Shown: positions 47,883 to 58,434 of the stretch, one piece after another | How positions within the stretch are numbered: the first letter of the stretch is position 1 | Layout: each line of letters starts with the position of its first letter | Translations under genes and position numbers: made by a program | The notes under the pieces: model-generated | The model's database searches: none | What the model was told of the DNA's origin: nothing | Seen by the model: the letters and a program-made list of their open reading frames with translations, nothing else | Assembly: GCF_921293095.1 (NCBI RefSeq) | Contig: NC_060258.1 | Location: forward strand, 2,666,001-2,730,000 | Length of the DNA stretch: 64,000 bases | Direction of reading: 5' to 3' | From: Ischnura elegans | Taxonomy: Eukaryota > Arthropoda > Insecta > Odonata > Coenagrionidae

Positions 47883-48874
47883 ATTCCTTTGTAAAGACTA
47901 GGAGAAATTCCCAATGGTAATACTTATGTTTTTCACTGCAATAACTCATTAAACCTGTAAACCAGTTCACTCCACAAACAAATCTCAAAGCACTCAGTGA
48001 TTTACAAATTTCTAATACATTACATTCACTTCTATGACGTACACCAATGCAAAAAACTTGAGAATAATTAAGAAAACAGACATAAAAGTTCACATTAACA
48101 TATGACCTCAAAAATAAATCGAATTTCAACACAAAAGACAGGAAATATTTTGCACGAACTCCATGCTCATTGACGGCCTAGCTTATAACTGACCAGGCTA
48201 GCAAGAATTAGTTTAGATACCAGACTTCATTTGCGTATTGCACCACTAGAGGTTTACGTATGCAACAGGCTTACAATCGTAAATTGAGGTATATCTAACG
48301 ATGAGTGAAATATTATTGAGGTGCATTGCATTATTTTAAACATGGATATTTTAAAACTTTTTTCATTCGACATTAATGAGATTTTTTACTGTTTTTCATA
48401 CTAAAAGACCATATTTGAAATGTGGCCAAGTGCAAGCCATGAAGTACCTCTTGGACTTAGTGATTGCTACATAAACTATCACAAATTGTTCCTTCGTCGT
48501 TCACCACTTATACTAAAAACTGCCCACGAAGACAGCCGTTAAAATAAAATTGCAAAATATACTAGAAAAGAAGACTTTCCCGTTCAAGTAGTGCATTGCA
48601 ATCTGTACACCAACAATAATTTTTTTCATGTACTCAAAATTAAATGAACAAAATTGATATGTAAAAAAACCACATCTCATAAGTAATTAAAAACTTCAAA
48701 AATGGGCGCAAATATGATTCTAGAAATAACGTAAACTTTGAGTGTAACCCATTTAAAAACAAACAATTTTCCATGTTCTCAAAAGTTAATTAAACAAAAT
48801 TGATCAATAAAATAAAACACATCCCATTCTCTAATCCATGAGTCTGATTACAAAAAAACTTGCACTCACATGCA

Positions 48875-49065
48875 CAAGTTATTTAGTGAATGCATGAACG
48901 ACTTTAGCGGACGAAAATGGAATGTGTACATATGCGTTGACATATATCAGAACAGGTTATATTTTTTATTCATGTATTCACACAAGTTGTGTGGTTACAC
49001 GGTGTATTTTGGCGTTCATACATTTAGACATTAACCCGTACGTGTTAATGTACCGTATAAACAAA
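48875..49065. repeat. Diverged relative of the 4745 MITE
   Basis: Shares 'aacaggtt', 'gtgtggtta', 'attttggcgttcatacattt' and 'agacatta' in order with 4850-4950. The ends are degraded. Confidence 0.55.
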
Positions 49066-49069
49066 TACT

Positions 49070-50115
49070 ATGCCCGTCATGGCAAGTGAGTCATCGAATA
49101 CACGATTACTTACATTTTCAAGTTATTGCTATAATCTGATGAAACCACAAATACAAACATTTGGCAAAACTTTTATTCTAGCCCAAATGAACTTTGAACT
49201 ATTAAGGCCGGGCTACACGGTAAGGTAACACGAACAAGTTAATATCTGGTTACGTGAATGATTTCACATTATTTCAAAGTTACACGAGGCTTCCAATGAA
49301 ATAAAATAAGAGGCACTCACCCTGAGGTAATTTCTACACGAAAAATTTCTCAGTTCTCCGTCCGATTTATGACAAATATTTATGAAATCATTGAATTCGA
49401 TGAGCTTTTTCAAGCACAGTGGGCTGGCAGGCAGGTCATCTCCAACAGCAACCTACGAAATGAATGAAAACATATGCGCAAGAGATTTCAGACTTGCTGT
49501 GGAAAACATGCTCATACAACGGAATAAAACAACGACTAAGGAAATCAATAAAATGTAAACCCTCACTTACTTGTAAGTCAACAAAATCGCCAAAGGCATC
49601 CTTTCCAGTTATCTCGCTTCCTGCAATTGAAAAGAATATTTTGCAACAATAATAATTTTTCTTCATGCAAAGTCTGCACGGAGATCCCTCAGAATTCCTT
49701 TCTGAAGACTCAGATAAATTCCCAGCGGTAATACTTATATTTTTACCGCAATAACTCAATCTATCTGTAAAACCAGTTCACTCCTCAAAAATCATCCACA
49801 CAGCACTCAGTGATTTACAAATTTCTAATACATTACGTTCATTTCCATGACTTACGATAACGCAAAAAACTTGAGAATAATCCAGGAGAATGGCTTATAA
49901 AGCTCACATTGACAAGGACCTCAAAAATATATCGCATTTCAACAGAAAAGACATAAAATATTTTCCACGAACTCCATGCTCATTGACGCCTTACTATTAA
50001 CTGACAATGATAGCAAGGATTAGCTTACATACCGGATTTCATTTGCGTATTGCACCGCTAGAGAATTGCGTATGCAGGAGGCCTAAAATCGAAAAATGAA
50101 ATATTTCCAACAATA
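49070..50115. repeat. Segmental duplication, copy B (uninterrupted)
   Basis: The intact counterpart of 45990-48300, holding both ZAD exons on the minus strand. It shows what the pre-insertion sequence of copy A looked like. Confidence 0.75.
49321..49759 (-). CDS. ZAD-domain gene fragment, copy B (exons 1-2)
   Basis: Exon 1 (49759-49571, 63 codons) has the first zinc pair 'CRLC' and ends '...FVDLQ' at a GTAAGT donor. Exon 2 (49452-49321, 44 codons) follows a TTTCGTAG acceptor, reads 'VAVGDDLPASPLCLKKLIEF', and ends at a GTGAGT donor. Both junctions are phase 0 and match the divergent plus-strand paralogue. ZAD domains bind zinc through two Cys pairs and mediate dimerisation of insect C2H2 proteins; the second pair here reads S-P-L-C instead of C-P-L-C, so one ligand is missing. 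No downstream exons were found before copy A begins. It is probably a relict or orphan duplicate, though both splice sites are preserved. Confidence 0.62.
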
Positions 50116-50807
50116 AGTGATATATTATGCTAGTTTATTACATTATTTTAATTAAAAATAAAATTTTAAAACTTTTTTAACTCTACATTTAAGAATGACC
50201 TGACCTGACCTCTTTCTCATATTTAAAGACTGTAGATGTAATCTGACCTGGCGGACGCCGAGGTTGGGCTTAAATTTTGTTTCCGGCCAGGTGATTGCAT
50301 AACCTTTAACCAAACATTTTTACACTACAATTAATCGAAAATTTGATGAATTTTAAATGAAATGGTCCTTTATTTTTTGAAATGGAAAGAAAATACTCTT
50401 CAAACACGGATGTTTGGCCTGCTCTATAGGTGTGCTACTGGCGGATAAAATGGCAACTAGAAAACATCGGTTCTATACAGAGGTTGATTGTATAGTCAAT
50501 TAATAACAAGTGATCGTTGTGGATTAAACTTGTCGTGGATGCTTGTCCAAAGAATTTACAATTGTGTCATAAATTGTTGAAATATTTCTCAATTCAAGCT
50601 ATTGAGTCATGATATATCTTTCCGTCGATTCACCAATTGTTGGATTTCGTGTTCCTTTCGTTGAGCATTCTAATGTATTTCATTTTCACTCATAATCTTA
50701 GTGAATGTAGTTTCCTTGTTAGATTTTGTGATCTATGTCAATGCTGAGTTGATGAGTTGTTGACGAAAAAAAAATTGAAAGAGTGAATGAGATTTTGAAT
50801 CGACAAC
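50116..50807. other. Spacer between divergent ZAD copies
   Basis: Probably contains the promoter and 5' UTR of the plus-strand gene. A run of TGACC motifs (atgacctgacctgacctc near 50195) is present. No clear core promoter element was identified. Confidence 0.35.
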
Positions 50808-50975
50808 ATGAGTCGCACCATCGGGATTTTCACGGAATCTTCAGATGGGAATCCAGAAATAGACCTTTGCAGACTTTGTAGGGAGAAGCATGATTGTTAT
50901 TACAGCATATTCACTTCGAATGTAGCATGCGAAATAACTGTGAAGGATGCCCTACATGATTTACTTGGTTTACAA
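50808..50975 (+). CDS. ZAD zinc-finger gene, exon 1
   Basis: 56 codons from ATG (context acaacATGa) to a GTAAGT donor in phase 0. Carries the first zinc pair, Cys21 and Cys24 ('LCRLCREKHDCYYSIF'), and ends 'VKDALHDLLGLQ'. This is the N-terminal half of a ZAD (zf-AD) domain, which in insects sits at the start of transcription factors with C-terminal C2H2 fingers and drives dimerisation. Divergent to copy B about 1 kb away. The frame stays open for 11 codons into the intron, which explains a longer apparent reading frame. Confidence 0.82.
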
Positions 50976-51083
50976 GTAAGTGGCACATTAAATGTTATCG
51001 ATTTTATTTAAAATGGTGCTTACTTCATTTCATGTTTTCATTCCAAACTCTATTGATGTGCAACTTGTTTATTAAATTCTCAG

Positions 51084-51209
51084 ATTACTGTGGGAGATGG
51101 CCTGCCCACTACCATGTGTCCACTGTGTTTGAAGAAACTTACGGAATTCAGTGTTTTCAAAAAGATTTGTTTAGAATCAGACGCAGTTCTTAGAAAAAGT
51201 TGCTTCAGG
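51084..51209 (+). CDS. ZAD zinc-finger gene, exon 2
   Basis: 42 codons between a tattaaattctcag acceptor and a GTGAGT donor, both phase 0, after an intron of 108 bases. Supplies the second zinc pair, Cys68 and Cys71 ('TTMCPLCLKKL'), then the long ZAD helix ('FSVFKKICLESDAVLRKSCF'). With exon 1 it completes a ZAD with all four cysteines. The next recognised exon lies 7 kb downstream. Confidence 0.82.
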
Positions 51210-52117
51210 GTGAGTACTTATCGTAATTTCTTATTTGAAGACTGGTGTAGTATGAGTATTGCAGAGTTAAAGGTGAAACTCTTTGGTTTATGTAGACAAA
51301 AGTAGGAATCAAGAATGATATATTTTGCGAAACGTTTTACGGAAAAGTGTAACAAGTCCAATTTCCCGTAAATTTGGTTTTTCCCTATCCGTCAATCGTT
51401 GGCAAGGTCCTATTAATGTTGCTGTTTGTGTTACAATGGCGACGATTGAAGACATTTTGTCATCTAGTGAAATTAAGTGTGTGCTAAACTACGATATCCA
51501 GGAAAGAATGGCATTCAAACTCACCATTTATCAACTCAAAAAGGCAATCTAATCACTGCGCTATACCACGCTACCTTTTTAAGTATTTGATTAGGTAATC
51601 GGAGCATGTTAAAGGGAACAAAAAAATCCCTGACGATTTGCTGCTAAAGATTGAAGTGTCAGAGACCCAGAAATTGGTTTGTCTATGCGTTGTCAAATAA
51701 AGTCACAGTTGCACGTAAATATATTACCTTTCTTTAGCTCGGGGCCCATTTCTTACCTTTAACTCTGATCTCATGAGGCTATGGTTATGTATAACTAAAA
51801 ATATCTTTGCGAAGTTTTGGAAATTGATTGTTTATTTTCAAGTCATCTTGTATGAATAGATGGTGGTTACAATGAAGGCAAGATTGAGCAAAGTATTAGA
51901 AATTAATTTAAGTGCGGAAAAATTAACCCAGAAAACATTTTCATCAAAAATGTAAAGTTAGAAAGAAAATTAGGAACTTTGATTTGGTATATCTTTTCTG
52001 TATTTGTTAAGTTTATTTTTATTTAGTTTACTATTTTCCAATATTGGAATACAATTTTTATATTTGCATCAACTTTGATTATTTCAATCACAGCATATTT
52101 GTCTAGAACCTTTCTGT
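51210..52117. other. Start of ZAD intron 2
   Basis: The open frame at 51325-51552 has no matching splice context or family signature; treated as intron. Confidence 0.4.
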
Positions 52118-52372
52118 TAATAATAATAATAATAATAATAATAGTTTATTTACGGGAAAAACCTCCCAATTACAAAAATGCACAAATTAACACAAGATTG
52201 AAAACATTTCCAAGCTCCCAAAAATACAGGAACAATCGCACAAACTTGCTGCAAAAACCAACAATAGAAAAAAAACAAACACAGCAGTCAAGAATAACAG
52301 ATTGACCAGTCACACATCTCTCAAACAGTGGAAACAGACACTATCACCATACACAAGAATAAATCATCCAAG

Positions 52373-55192
52373 TCATTGCACAAACAAAGGCAGCTGCCTC
52401 CTTAAATTCATTGGATTTAAATTAAAAAGGTCAATGTTACTACATTTGTAGTTAATGCTCCGCATAGTTCTGGTTAAGGGTGAGTGGAAGGCGTAATTTC
52501 TATTAGAATGAGGGAGTGAAAACATGAATGTTTGCCTAGTGTTTAAAATGGGGACATGGAAAGGGATCATTTCTACCAGATGAACAGAGTCAATGTCTCC
52601 ATGCAGTAGACGGTGAAGGAATGTTATGTCCAGGTGTAATCGACGGGTTGCCAAAGGTAACAGATTAAGAAGGGATAGTGTTAAGTCATAAATAATAGGG
52701 AGGATGTTAAATCTGTAGGATACTAATCTAATGAATCTGCGTTGCACACTCTCAATAGCTTTGATGTGAATGTTATAGAACGGGGACCATACAATAGAGG
52801 CATACTCAAGAATAGGGCGGATTAAAGTGCAATAGAGGATCTTATAAGTATGAATATTATCAAAATCTCTTGAAATTCTGAATATGAAACCCATTGTTTT
52901 AGTAGCTTTTATGACTATGGATTGGATATGATACTGAAATGTCAGGGATGAATCAAATGTAACACCTAAGTCACATATTCTACTAACTCTAGAGATAGTA
53001 GCATTATTTAAGCTATAGTCGTACATAATTGGAGACTTAATTTTATGAAAGGTTATTACATTACATTTTAATGCGTTTAGTGCCATGAGGTTATCATTAC
53101 ACCATTTTTCAAATTTGTAGAGACAATTTTGCAATTTGTTACAATCCTCAAGTGATCGGATGCAGCCATAAATTTTTAAATCATCAGCATATAGTAAGTA
53201 CTTGAATGGATGCAGGGGGAAGTTGATATCATTAATATACATTAGGAACAGAAGTGGCCCCAAATGCGACCCTTGTGGTACACCAGAATTGGCAGTGAAG
53301 ACAGAGGACAGAACTCCGCTCACTTTAACATACAAGTTCCTATCATGTAGGTAAATTTCAACCCAGGCTAGAAGTTGACCACTTATACCATATGCTTTTA
53401 GTTTAGCAATTAGAATTTTATGATTAATTTTATCAAATGCCTTTGAAAAATCTGTATAGATTGAATCAACCTGAGAGTGCTGGGACATGGAATTTATTAT
53501 GTATTCTTGATATATTAGGAGGTTAGTTACAGTGGAACGACCTGGCCGAAATCCATGTTGCTCTTCCACTATCAGCGAGTTTAAGTCAGGAGCTATTTTG
53601 TCTACAATTATGCTCTCAAGAACTTTGGTTATTACAGACTGAATTATAATTGGTCTGTAGTTTGACACATCAGTTTTATCTCCACTTTTGAAGATGGGTA
53701 CAACATAACTGGTCTTTAGTGCACTTGGGACTGTGCCACTTTCCAGGGATTTATTAAACAATATGAACAAAGGATAGGCTAATGAATGACGACAACTTTT
53801 TAGGACGATTGCAGGAATGTTGTCAGGGCCAGTACCCTTTGTTAGATCTAGATGAGACAGTTTGCTGATAATGTTTTCACAAGAAATGTGAAGCTTGCTC
53901 AGATTGAGTGTTGTGTCATAGTTAGGTATAACTAAGTTGTCAGGCTGTTGATTGCTGTAGACTTTGACAAAACAGGAGGCAAATAGGTCAGCTATTTCTT
54001 TATAATTTTCAGCAATCATATTGTCGTAGGTCATGTGGTGGGGAAATTTGTCCATCTGTTTGGTATTCTTGACATAAGTCCAGAAATATTTAGTATTATG
54101 TGAAATGGATGATTGAACCTCGTCCATATACTTAGAGTAGCATTCTTTAGATAGGATTTTGCACTTCCTTCTGATTTCAGAAAATTTTGCATAGTCTAAA
54201 TGACTCCCAGTTCTTTTAAACGTTTGATGATGCAGCTTCTTAAGACATATTAAATTTCTGAGCTCAGCAGAGAACCATTTTGGAAAGCCATTACTTTTGA
54301 TGTTAATGATAGGAGTGTAGAGTTGGATAGCATTGTGGAGGACACTGTAAAATGAGTGAGTCGCGTTATCAATATTTTGATTAGAGAGTATTTGGGGCCA
54401 ATTAATATTGATCAAGTAGTTATCAAGGCTTTCAAAATCACAGGCTTTGAAATCATACAATTGCATTGAATACTCAATCAGCTCAATGGGGTTGGACAAG
54501 CACACATCAAAGTAAAGGGCGGGATGATATTTATCACAGACAGTAAATGGATCACATACAATATCACAGTGTAATTTGTCAGAGGATGTAAACACCAGGT
54601 CAAGGAGTGTACCATGCTTATTGTGAACAGAGTTCCTTTGAGAAAGCCCTAAGAATGACATACCGTTAATAAGGGCCCAGGCTTGGTGATAGGATGGATT
54701 ATTGTCCGTAATATTTAGCCAGTTCACATTTGGCACGTTGTAATCACCGGCAATTACAACTTCCGAATATTGAGAAGAATTTAACAGGTTTTCAAGTGAA
54801 TAAACGTGAGCCTCATAACAGTCAGGATGAGATTTGGGGGGTAGGTACACAGCACTAATCAGGATTTTGGAGGAAGCACCAATGATGGCCACAAATAATT
54901 GCTCGATATTGTTTACCGGCGATTTAACAACCTGAGCCTTAAGGGAACGATGTACTCCAATCAACACACCACCACCGGATAATTTATCTGATGTTTCACG
55001 CGAACGATCACATCTGAATATAGCATAGTTATGAATTAGCAGTTCACAAGAGGAGATATCGTCGTTCAACCAGGTTTCTGTCAGAATAAATACATCATAG
55101 TGAGAAATGGAGATTGCACTTCGTAGGTGACTGAGTTTAGTTCTAATACCTCGGGTATTTTGATAATACACAGAAATATTAGCTGTATTCAA
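52373..55192 (-). CDS. LINE ORF2: endonuclease plus reverse transcriptase
   Basis: A 939-residue protein that would nick target DNA and copy the element RNA (target-primed reverse transcription). Residues 1-230 form an APE-type endonuclease: 'YQNTRGIRTK', 'FILTETWLND', 'VVIAGDYNVPNVNW', and 'DKYHPALYF' in place of the usual SDH-type motif. The reverse transcriptase (about 450-720) has 'YTDFSKAFDKINHKIL', 'SGVPQGSHLGPLLFLMYIND' and the catalytic 'LLYADDLKIYG', with 'IRPILEYASIVWSPFYN' downstream. There is no RNase H. Length and order are normal for Jockey-group elements, with no stop or frameshift. Translation probably depends on re-initiation after ORF1 at the shared ATGA. Confidence 0.92.
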   Translation of the reverse strand: MNTANISVYYQNTRGIRTKLSHLRSAISISHYDVFILTETWLNDDISSCELLIHNYAIFRCDRSRETSDKLSGGGVLIGVHRSLKAQVVKSPVNNIEQLFVAIIGASSKILISAVYLPPKSHPDCYEAHVYSLENLLNSSQYSEVVIAGDYNVPNVNWLNITDNNPSYHQAWALINGMSFLGLSQRNSVHNKHGTLLDLVFTSSDKLHCDIVCDPFTVCDKYHPALYFDVCLSNPIELIEYSMQLYDFKACDFESLDNYLININWPQILSNQNIDNATHSFYSVLHNAIQLYTPIINIKSNGFPKWFSAELRNLICLKKLHHQTFKRTGSHLDYAKFSEIRRKCKILSKECYSKYMDEVQSSISHNTKYFWTYVKNTKQMDKFPHHMTYDNMIAENYKEIADLFASCFVKVYSNQQPDNLVIPNYDTTLNLSKLHISCENIISKLSHLDLTKGTGPDNIPAIVLKSCRHSLAYPLFILFNKSLESGTVPSALKTSYVVPIFKSGDKTDVSNYRPIIIQSVITKVLESIIVDKIAPDLNSLIVEEQHGFRPGRSTVTNLLIYQEYIINSMSQHSQVDSIYTDFSKAFDKINHKILIAKLKAYGISGQLLAWVEIYLHDRNLYVKVSGVLSSVFTANSGVPQGSHLGPLLFLMYINDINFPLHPFKYLLYADDLKIYGCIRSLEDCNKLQNCLYKFEKWCNDNLMALNALKCNVITFHKIKSPIMYDYSLNNATISRVSRICDLGVTFDSSLTFQYHIQSIVIKATKTMGFIFRISRDFDNIHTYKILYCTLIRPILEYASIVWSPFYNIHIKAIESVQRRFIRLVSYRFNILPIIYDLTLSLLNLLPLATRRLHLDITFLHRLLHGDIDSVHLVEMIPFHVPILNTRQTFMFSLPHSNRNYAFHSPLTRTMRSINYKCSNIDLFNLNPMNLRRQLPLFVQ

Positions 55193-55746
55193 TCGTTTTT
55201 TGATGCTTGCTGATTCACAATTTTGGGAAAACCATTCATGTACTTTATCGTAAGATTCGGCTCACCGGAGGACTTACGACGCTCGAGCTCCTGTTGCAGC
55301 TGTTTCATATAATTACGCTCTAATATTGTTTGATCACTGCGAATCCTTATGTCCTTGTCGCAAATCAATTTCTTGTTCCGCAGAACAGCATGAGCATCAC
55401 TTGCATTCTTAAAATTGACCTTAAGCGGGCGTTGCTTGCCAGACAAAGGGCGGCCGAGACGGGACACGCGAATATTGTTTAGTGACACATCAGGAACCAC
55501 TTTTAATATATCACGTACTTTTGCAGTTTCCTCAGCATTAGGGTCTTCTGCGACATTAAATAAGATAACGTTTGATGCCCTTATCTGGCGATCTTTAAAT
55601 TCGGCAAACATGGATTCAGCAGTTTCCGAGGAAGTTAGAGTGAGCTGGGTATCACGTGTGGGAGTTTTCGCAGTTTGTACTTGTTCCTTCAGTAGTTCAA
55701 TTTCTTTTTTCATATCCAGCACCAAAGTTTTGAGCTCTTCGATCAC
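55189..55746 (-). CDS. LINE ORF1: RNA-binding protein
   Basis: 185 codons shown; the frame is open a further about 38 codons upstream (to 55860) including 'DWFCNCCNPRTK', and the first in-frame ATG is at 55713. An N-terminal coiled coil ('LVLDMKKEIELLKEQVQTAK') precedes an RRM-like nucleic-acid-binding region with 'VILFNVAEDPNAEE', 'VSRLGRPLSGKQRPLKVNF' and 'IKYMNGFPKIV', as in ORF1 proteins of Jockey-type LINEs. It would bind the element RNA to form a transposition particle. The absence of an upstream ATG points to 5' truncation or a non-AUG start. Confidence 0.8.
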   Translation of the reverse strand: MIEELKTLVLDMKKEIELLKEQVQTAKTPTRDTQLTLTSSETAESMFAEFKDRQIRASNVILFNVAEDPNAEETAKVRDILKVVPDVSLNNIRVSRLGRPLSGKQRPLKVNFKNASDAHAVLRNKKLICDKDIRIRSDQTILERNYMKQLQQELERRKSSGEPNLTIKYMNGFPKIVNQQASKND

Positions 55747-55863
55747 ATTTCTCTGTGCAGCTGGTACAGTGTCGTCAGTTGGTTTCGTTCTAGGATTGCA
55801 GCAGTTACAAAACCAATCTGTTAGTGCCCTTTTTAAAATTATTTGAGTTTTACTTATAAAATC

Positions 55864-56700
55864 AGTTTTTTATAAAATCTTTTAGATAAACTCTATTTTG
55901 TTTCTTAAAGTTTATTATAAAATTTGAAAGTTTTCTATAAATTTTGTGGTTAGCAAGTTTAAATATGACCTTAGCATAAATAAGTTCAAAGGTTACCTGT
56001 GTTAGGATATATATTTTTTAGGTACTGAGATGTTTATCCTTCATAACAGTCTTCATAATCTTTGCAAAGGATATGGCATGCAGAAGCTTAGTCAGGAGTT
56101 ACGCCATGCCAGATTCTCCTACTCCATCATGGCCGGTGTTTCTATTTCAATGAGTTGTCCTGGTGCACTCATGACGATGGACAGCTCGTGCATCGGACCC
56201 AGTGGAATTCCCATGTTAACTTTAACGATTTTATATACAGGGAAAACCTGTGATAATTCTTTTTATGATATGCATACCTGGCAATGTTTTTGCATTCTTA
56301 ATTTTTTGGGGGGCTATCGGTGTAAATAAGGGCTATAAATTCATACTCTGAGTAGCTTAATTCTTACAATATATTTTGAGGTCTATTCTCTTGAAGCCTT
56401 TTTTTTTATTTGTTTTGATAATGTTTTGTGTACTGATTGCATGATATTTGGAATGGGATGCTGTTTTAGTTTGTGGATCAATTTTGCTCAATGAGTTTGG
56501 AGTGTGTTGACAGAAATATTTTCTTTGTGCATAAGGTATAATTAATGCTTTTTGCTGATTTTTTTAATACCTTTGTATTTATGCAGATTACTGTGGTGAG
56601 AAACGTTTTCACCTAACTGTAGAGTTAAGGATTTAGTTCGTGATGTGTATTTATTTTATATTTTAATGGTTGATGTGATTAATAATTTATAATTGTGGTT
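55864..56700. other. Intron sequence, nothing recognised
   Basis: At 56584 the string 'cagattactgtgg' repeats the acceptor and first codons of ZAD exon 2 (51081-51093), but no further coding similarity follows. Confidence 0.35.
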
Positions 56701-56719
56701 GATTAATGAGGCTCTGTCC

Positions 56720-57400
56720 ACCACATGATAGAAATGTAGGTATTAGAATATCTTGTGGGTGAGGTGTAAAAGGAAGGATGTTGTCCATTTCTAGCTGCAG
56801 TTTTTTCCCATCATTGTGGCAAAGCTTGAATACTGGAATGGTTTAAGTGTTCATCTTTTGAGGTTATGCATGAATGAAGCCATTTTTCAATGTATTCACA
56901 TGAGTGCAACTGCTGATCTGCCAGACCATGTAATATTGAATTCAACAAATAATAATAAGATGGTTCAATGTCTGGGGAATTTGGTGAGTGCATTCAGCCT
57001 TTGCATTTGAGTGTTTCCAGTTAGGTTTTAATATTTAATGTTCTAGGCATTGTGATGTGAGGTTTCGTGCTGTGGAATTACTGTTGAATAATTGAAAACA
57101 CAATTTCCTCGCTTGACACTAAATTCCTAATGCATGCAATCCCTTGGAAATGGCTTAGTGGGCAACTACAAATACAAAGCAGTCTCTTCTTGAGTAAGTA
57201 TGGCGTTGATCATCTTTGAGCAATGCCTCCAATTGATTTTCTCTGGAGGTTTTTGGCCTTTCTTTACATAGACAGTTGTCATCATTGAAATGATTGTCCT
57301 TGAAGCAATGATACCAATCGTGTAACAGTGTTTCTGTTTTGGCAGTATCTCGGTTAACTTTATGGTGCTCTTCTCTCAACACTAAGTATCTAATGCTGTG
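56720..57400 (-). mobile_element. Decayed mariner transposase, internally deleted
   Basis: On the minus strand, 57382-57155 resembles the mariner N-terminal helix-turn-helix region ('LLHDWYHCFKDNHFNDDN', 'RPKTSRENQLEALLKDDQRH'). 56993-56760 resembles the C-terminal end: 'HSPNSPDIEPSYYYLLNSIL' matches the usual PPYSPDLAPSDYHLF block, then 'YIEKWLHSCITSK' and 'IQALPQ', a stop, and 'WEKTAARNGQ'. The middle with the catalytic aspartates is mostly missing. Terminal repeats were not found. Its plus-strand complement mimics a phase-0 exon (56801-56983), which should not be annotated as host coding. Confidence 0.75.
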
Positions 57401-58266
57401 ACATATTCATCATGGTTGTTGAGCAGTTTGTTTACCTAATGTCTAAGCTTGAGTCATGATTATTCTGGTAGTTCAAAATTGACCAACAATCAGTGCTATA
57501 GCCATCTATTGACAGGCAGTAGGAACTTTGTTTCGAGAATAATACATAATTGCGCTGTGATTGGTTTCGCATGTTTTAAGGATAATAATAACAGGGTAAT
57601 TTAAAAATCCATTTCATGAAATAGTTATGGAAGAGAAGATGATTTTGAGGTCTGTTTTCTTTCTGCATAAATATTACACCCTGTATTCTCTTCTAGAGTT
57701 TATATTTGAGTATTAACAGGAGGTATAAGAGCATAATAGGAACATTGAAAACAATCTCCATTTGTTTTTTTGTATGGCTCTACTGTTGAGAAAAGAATAA
57801 ATAGTGATATTGGCCAGGTAACAGCTACTACTACAAAAATGATAATTGCAGAAGCAAATTGAGTGCAAGAATTAGAAACTGGATTAATTAATTTTCTTAA
57901 CTGCAAAAAATTGAATTTTCAGTCTCTCTTTTGATTTCTCATGATTTGAAAAAAAAACTGAAAAATGATACATCTGAATAATCTCCATTCTCTGTCGTGT
58001 ATTATGCTGTGAAGGGGCAGCTTCCATTGTCCCTAAGATATTTAGAAAAGACACTGTGTGAACCTGGAATATCAGCGATCTTCCTGTTAATTCTTTTTAG
58101 TTTGTGCTGTAGCTTTTCAGTATTGGATTAACAGGCATGCAGAGACCAAGCTATTTTTATATGATAGCAGAGGCAATACGTGTAACATTTTTCTCCGTAA
58201 TGCTTTGAGTACCCCATGTATATGTTTTAAAGAGATAAAGGTTTATCCCTGTTACTTTTTCTGCAG
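57401..58266. other. Rest of ZAD intron 2
   Basis: No gene seen. 57470-57540 ('gccatctattgacagg' etc.) may be mariner 5' UTR. The acceptor for the next exon is preceded by a pyrimidine tract (gttactttttctgcag). Confidence 0.4.
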
Positions 58267-58434
58267 AGTTTTGAAGGAGGAGGGACAGAAGATGAGGAGT
58301 CGGAGCCTTTTGTGGAGACTAAGGACTGCATTCAAGATGTCATTGAAAACACTTCAGAGTTCGCATGCTCAGCCCAAATGACTGAAGTGTACATTCCTGT
58401 GCCAGACTGCTTATTGCCCAGGGACGATAAGTTG
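58267..58434 (+). CDS. ZAD zinc-finger gene, putative exon 3 (acidic linker)
   Basis: 56 codons open between a strong acceptor (ttactttttctgcag) and a GTAAGT donor, phase 0 at both ends like exons 1 and 2. Encodes an acidic segment ('FEGGGTEDEESEPFVETKDC', later 'YIPVPDCLLPRDDKL'), the composition expected for the linker between a ZAD and its C2H2 array. No ATG is needed in frame. Assignment to this gene is inference from phase, strand and composition; an unseen exon in intron 2 is possible. Confidence 0.62.

Larger units (their letters stand above)
45990..48300. repeat. Segmental duplication, copy A (interrupted)
   Basis: 45990-46671 matches 49070-49690, and 47883-48300 matches 49695-50115, in the same order and orientation. 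Shared blocks include 'aggccgggctac', 'ctcagtgatttacaaatttc', 'cacgaactccatgctcattg' and 'atttgcgtattgcacc'. The 46672-47882 block has no counterpart and is an insertion. The copy carries the ZAD pseudogene on its minus strand. Confidence 0.75.
52118..55860 (-). mobile_element. Jockey-group LINE, nearly full length
   Basis: Runs antisense inside intron 2 of the ZAD gene. The 3' end on the minus strand is 'aataaactattattattatt', i.e. a short (TTA)n tail, at 52118-52144. ORF1 and ORF2 are both open and overlap by ATGA (55189-55192). The 5' end is not defined: ORF1 is open to a stop at 55861-55863 without an upstream ATG, so some 5' truncation is likely. Intact frames suggest a recent insertion. 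The Daphne-like affinity ('VYYQNTRGIRTK') is inferred from motif memory. Confidence 0.85.

Noticed and set aside
52118-52144. (TAA)n microsatellite as an independent feature
   Set aside because: It is the 3' tail of the Jockey-group LINE.
55415-55846. 143-codon plus-strand frame over LINE ORF1
   Set aside because: Complement of ORF1, whose RRM-like motifs are clear on the minus strand.
56816-57010. Open frame with exon-like borders in the ZAD intron
   Set aside because: The opposite strand matches the mariner C-terminal block, so the plus frame is best explained as its complement.
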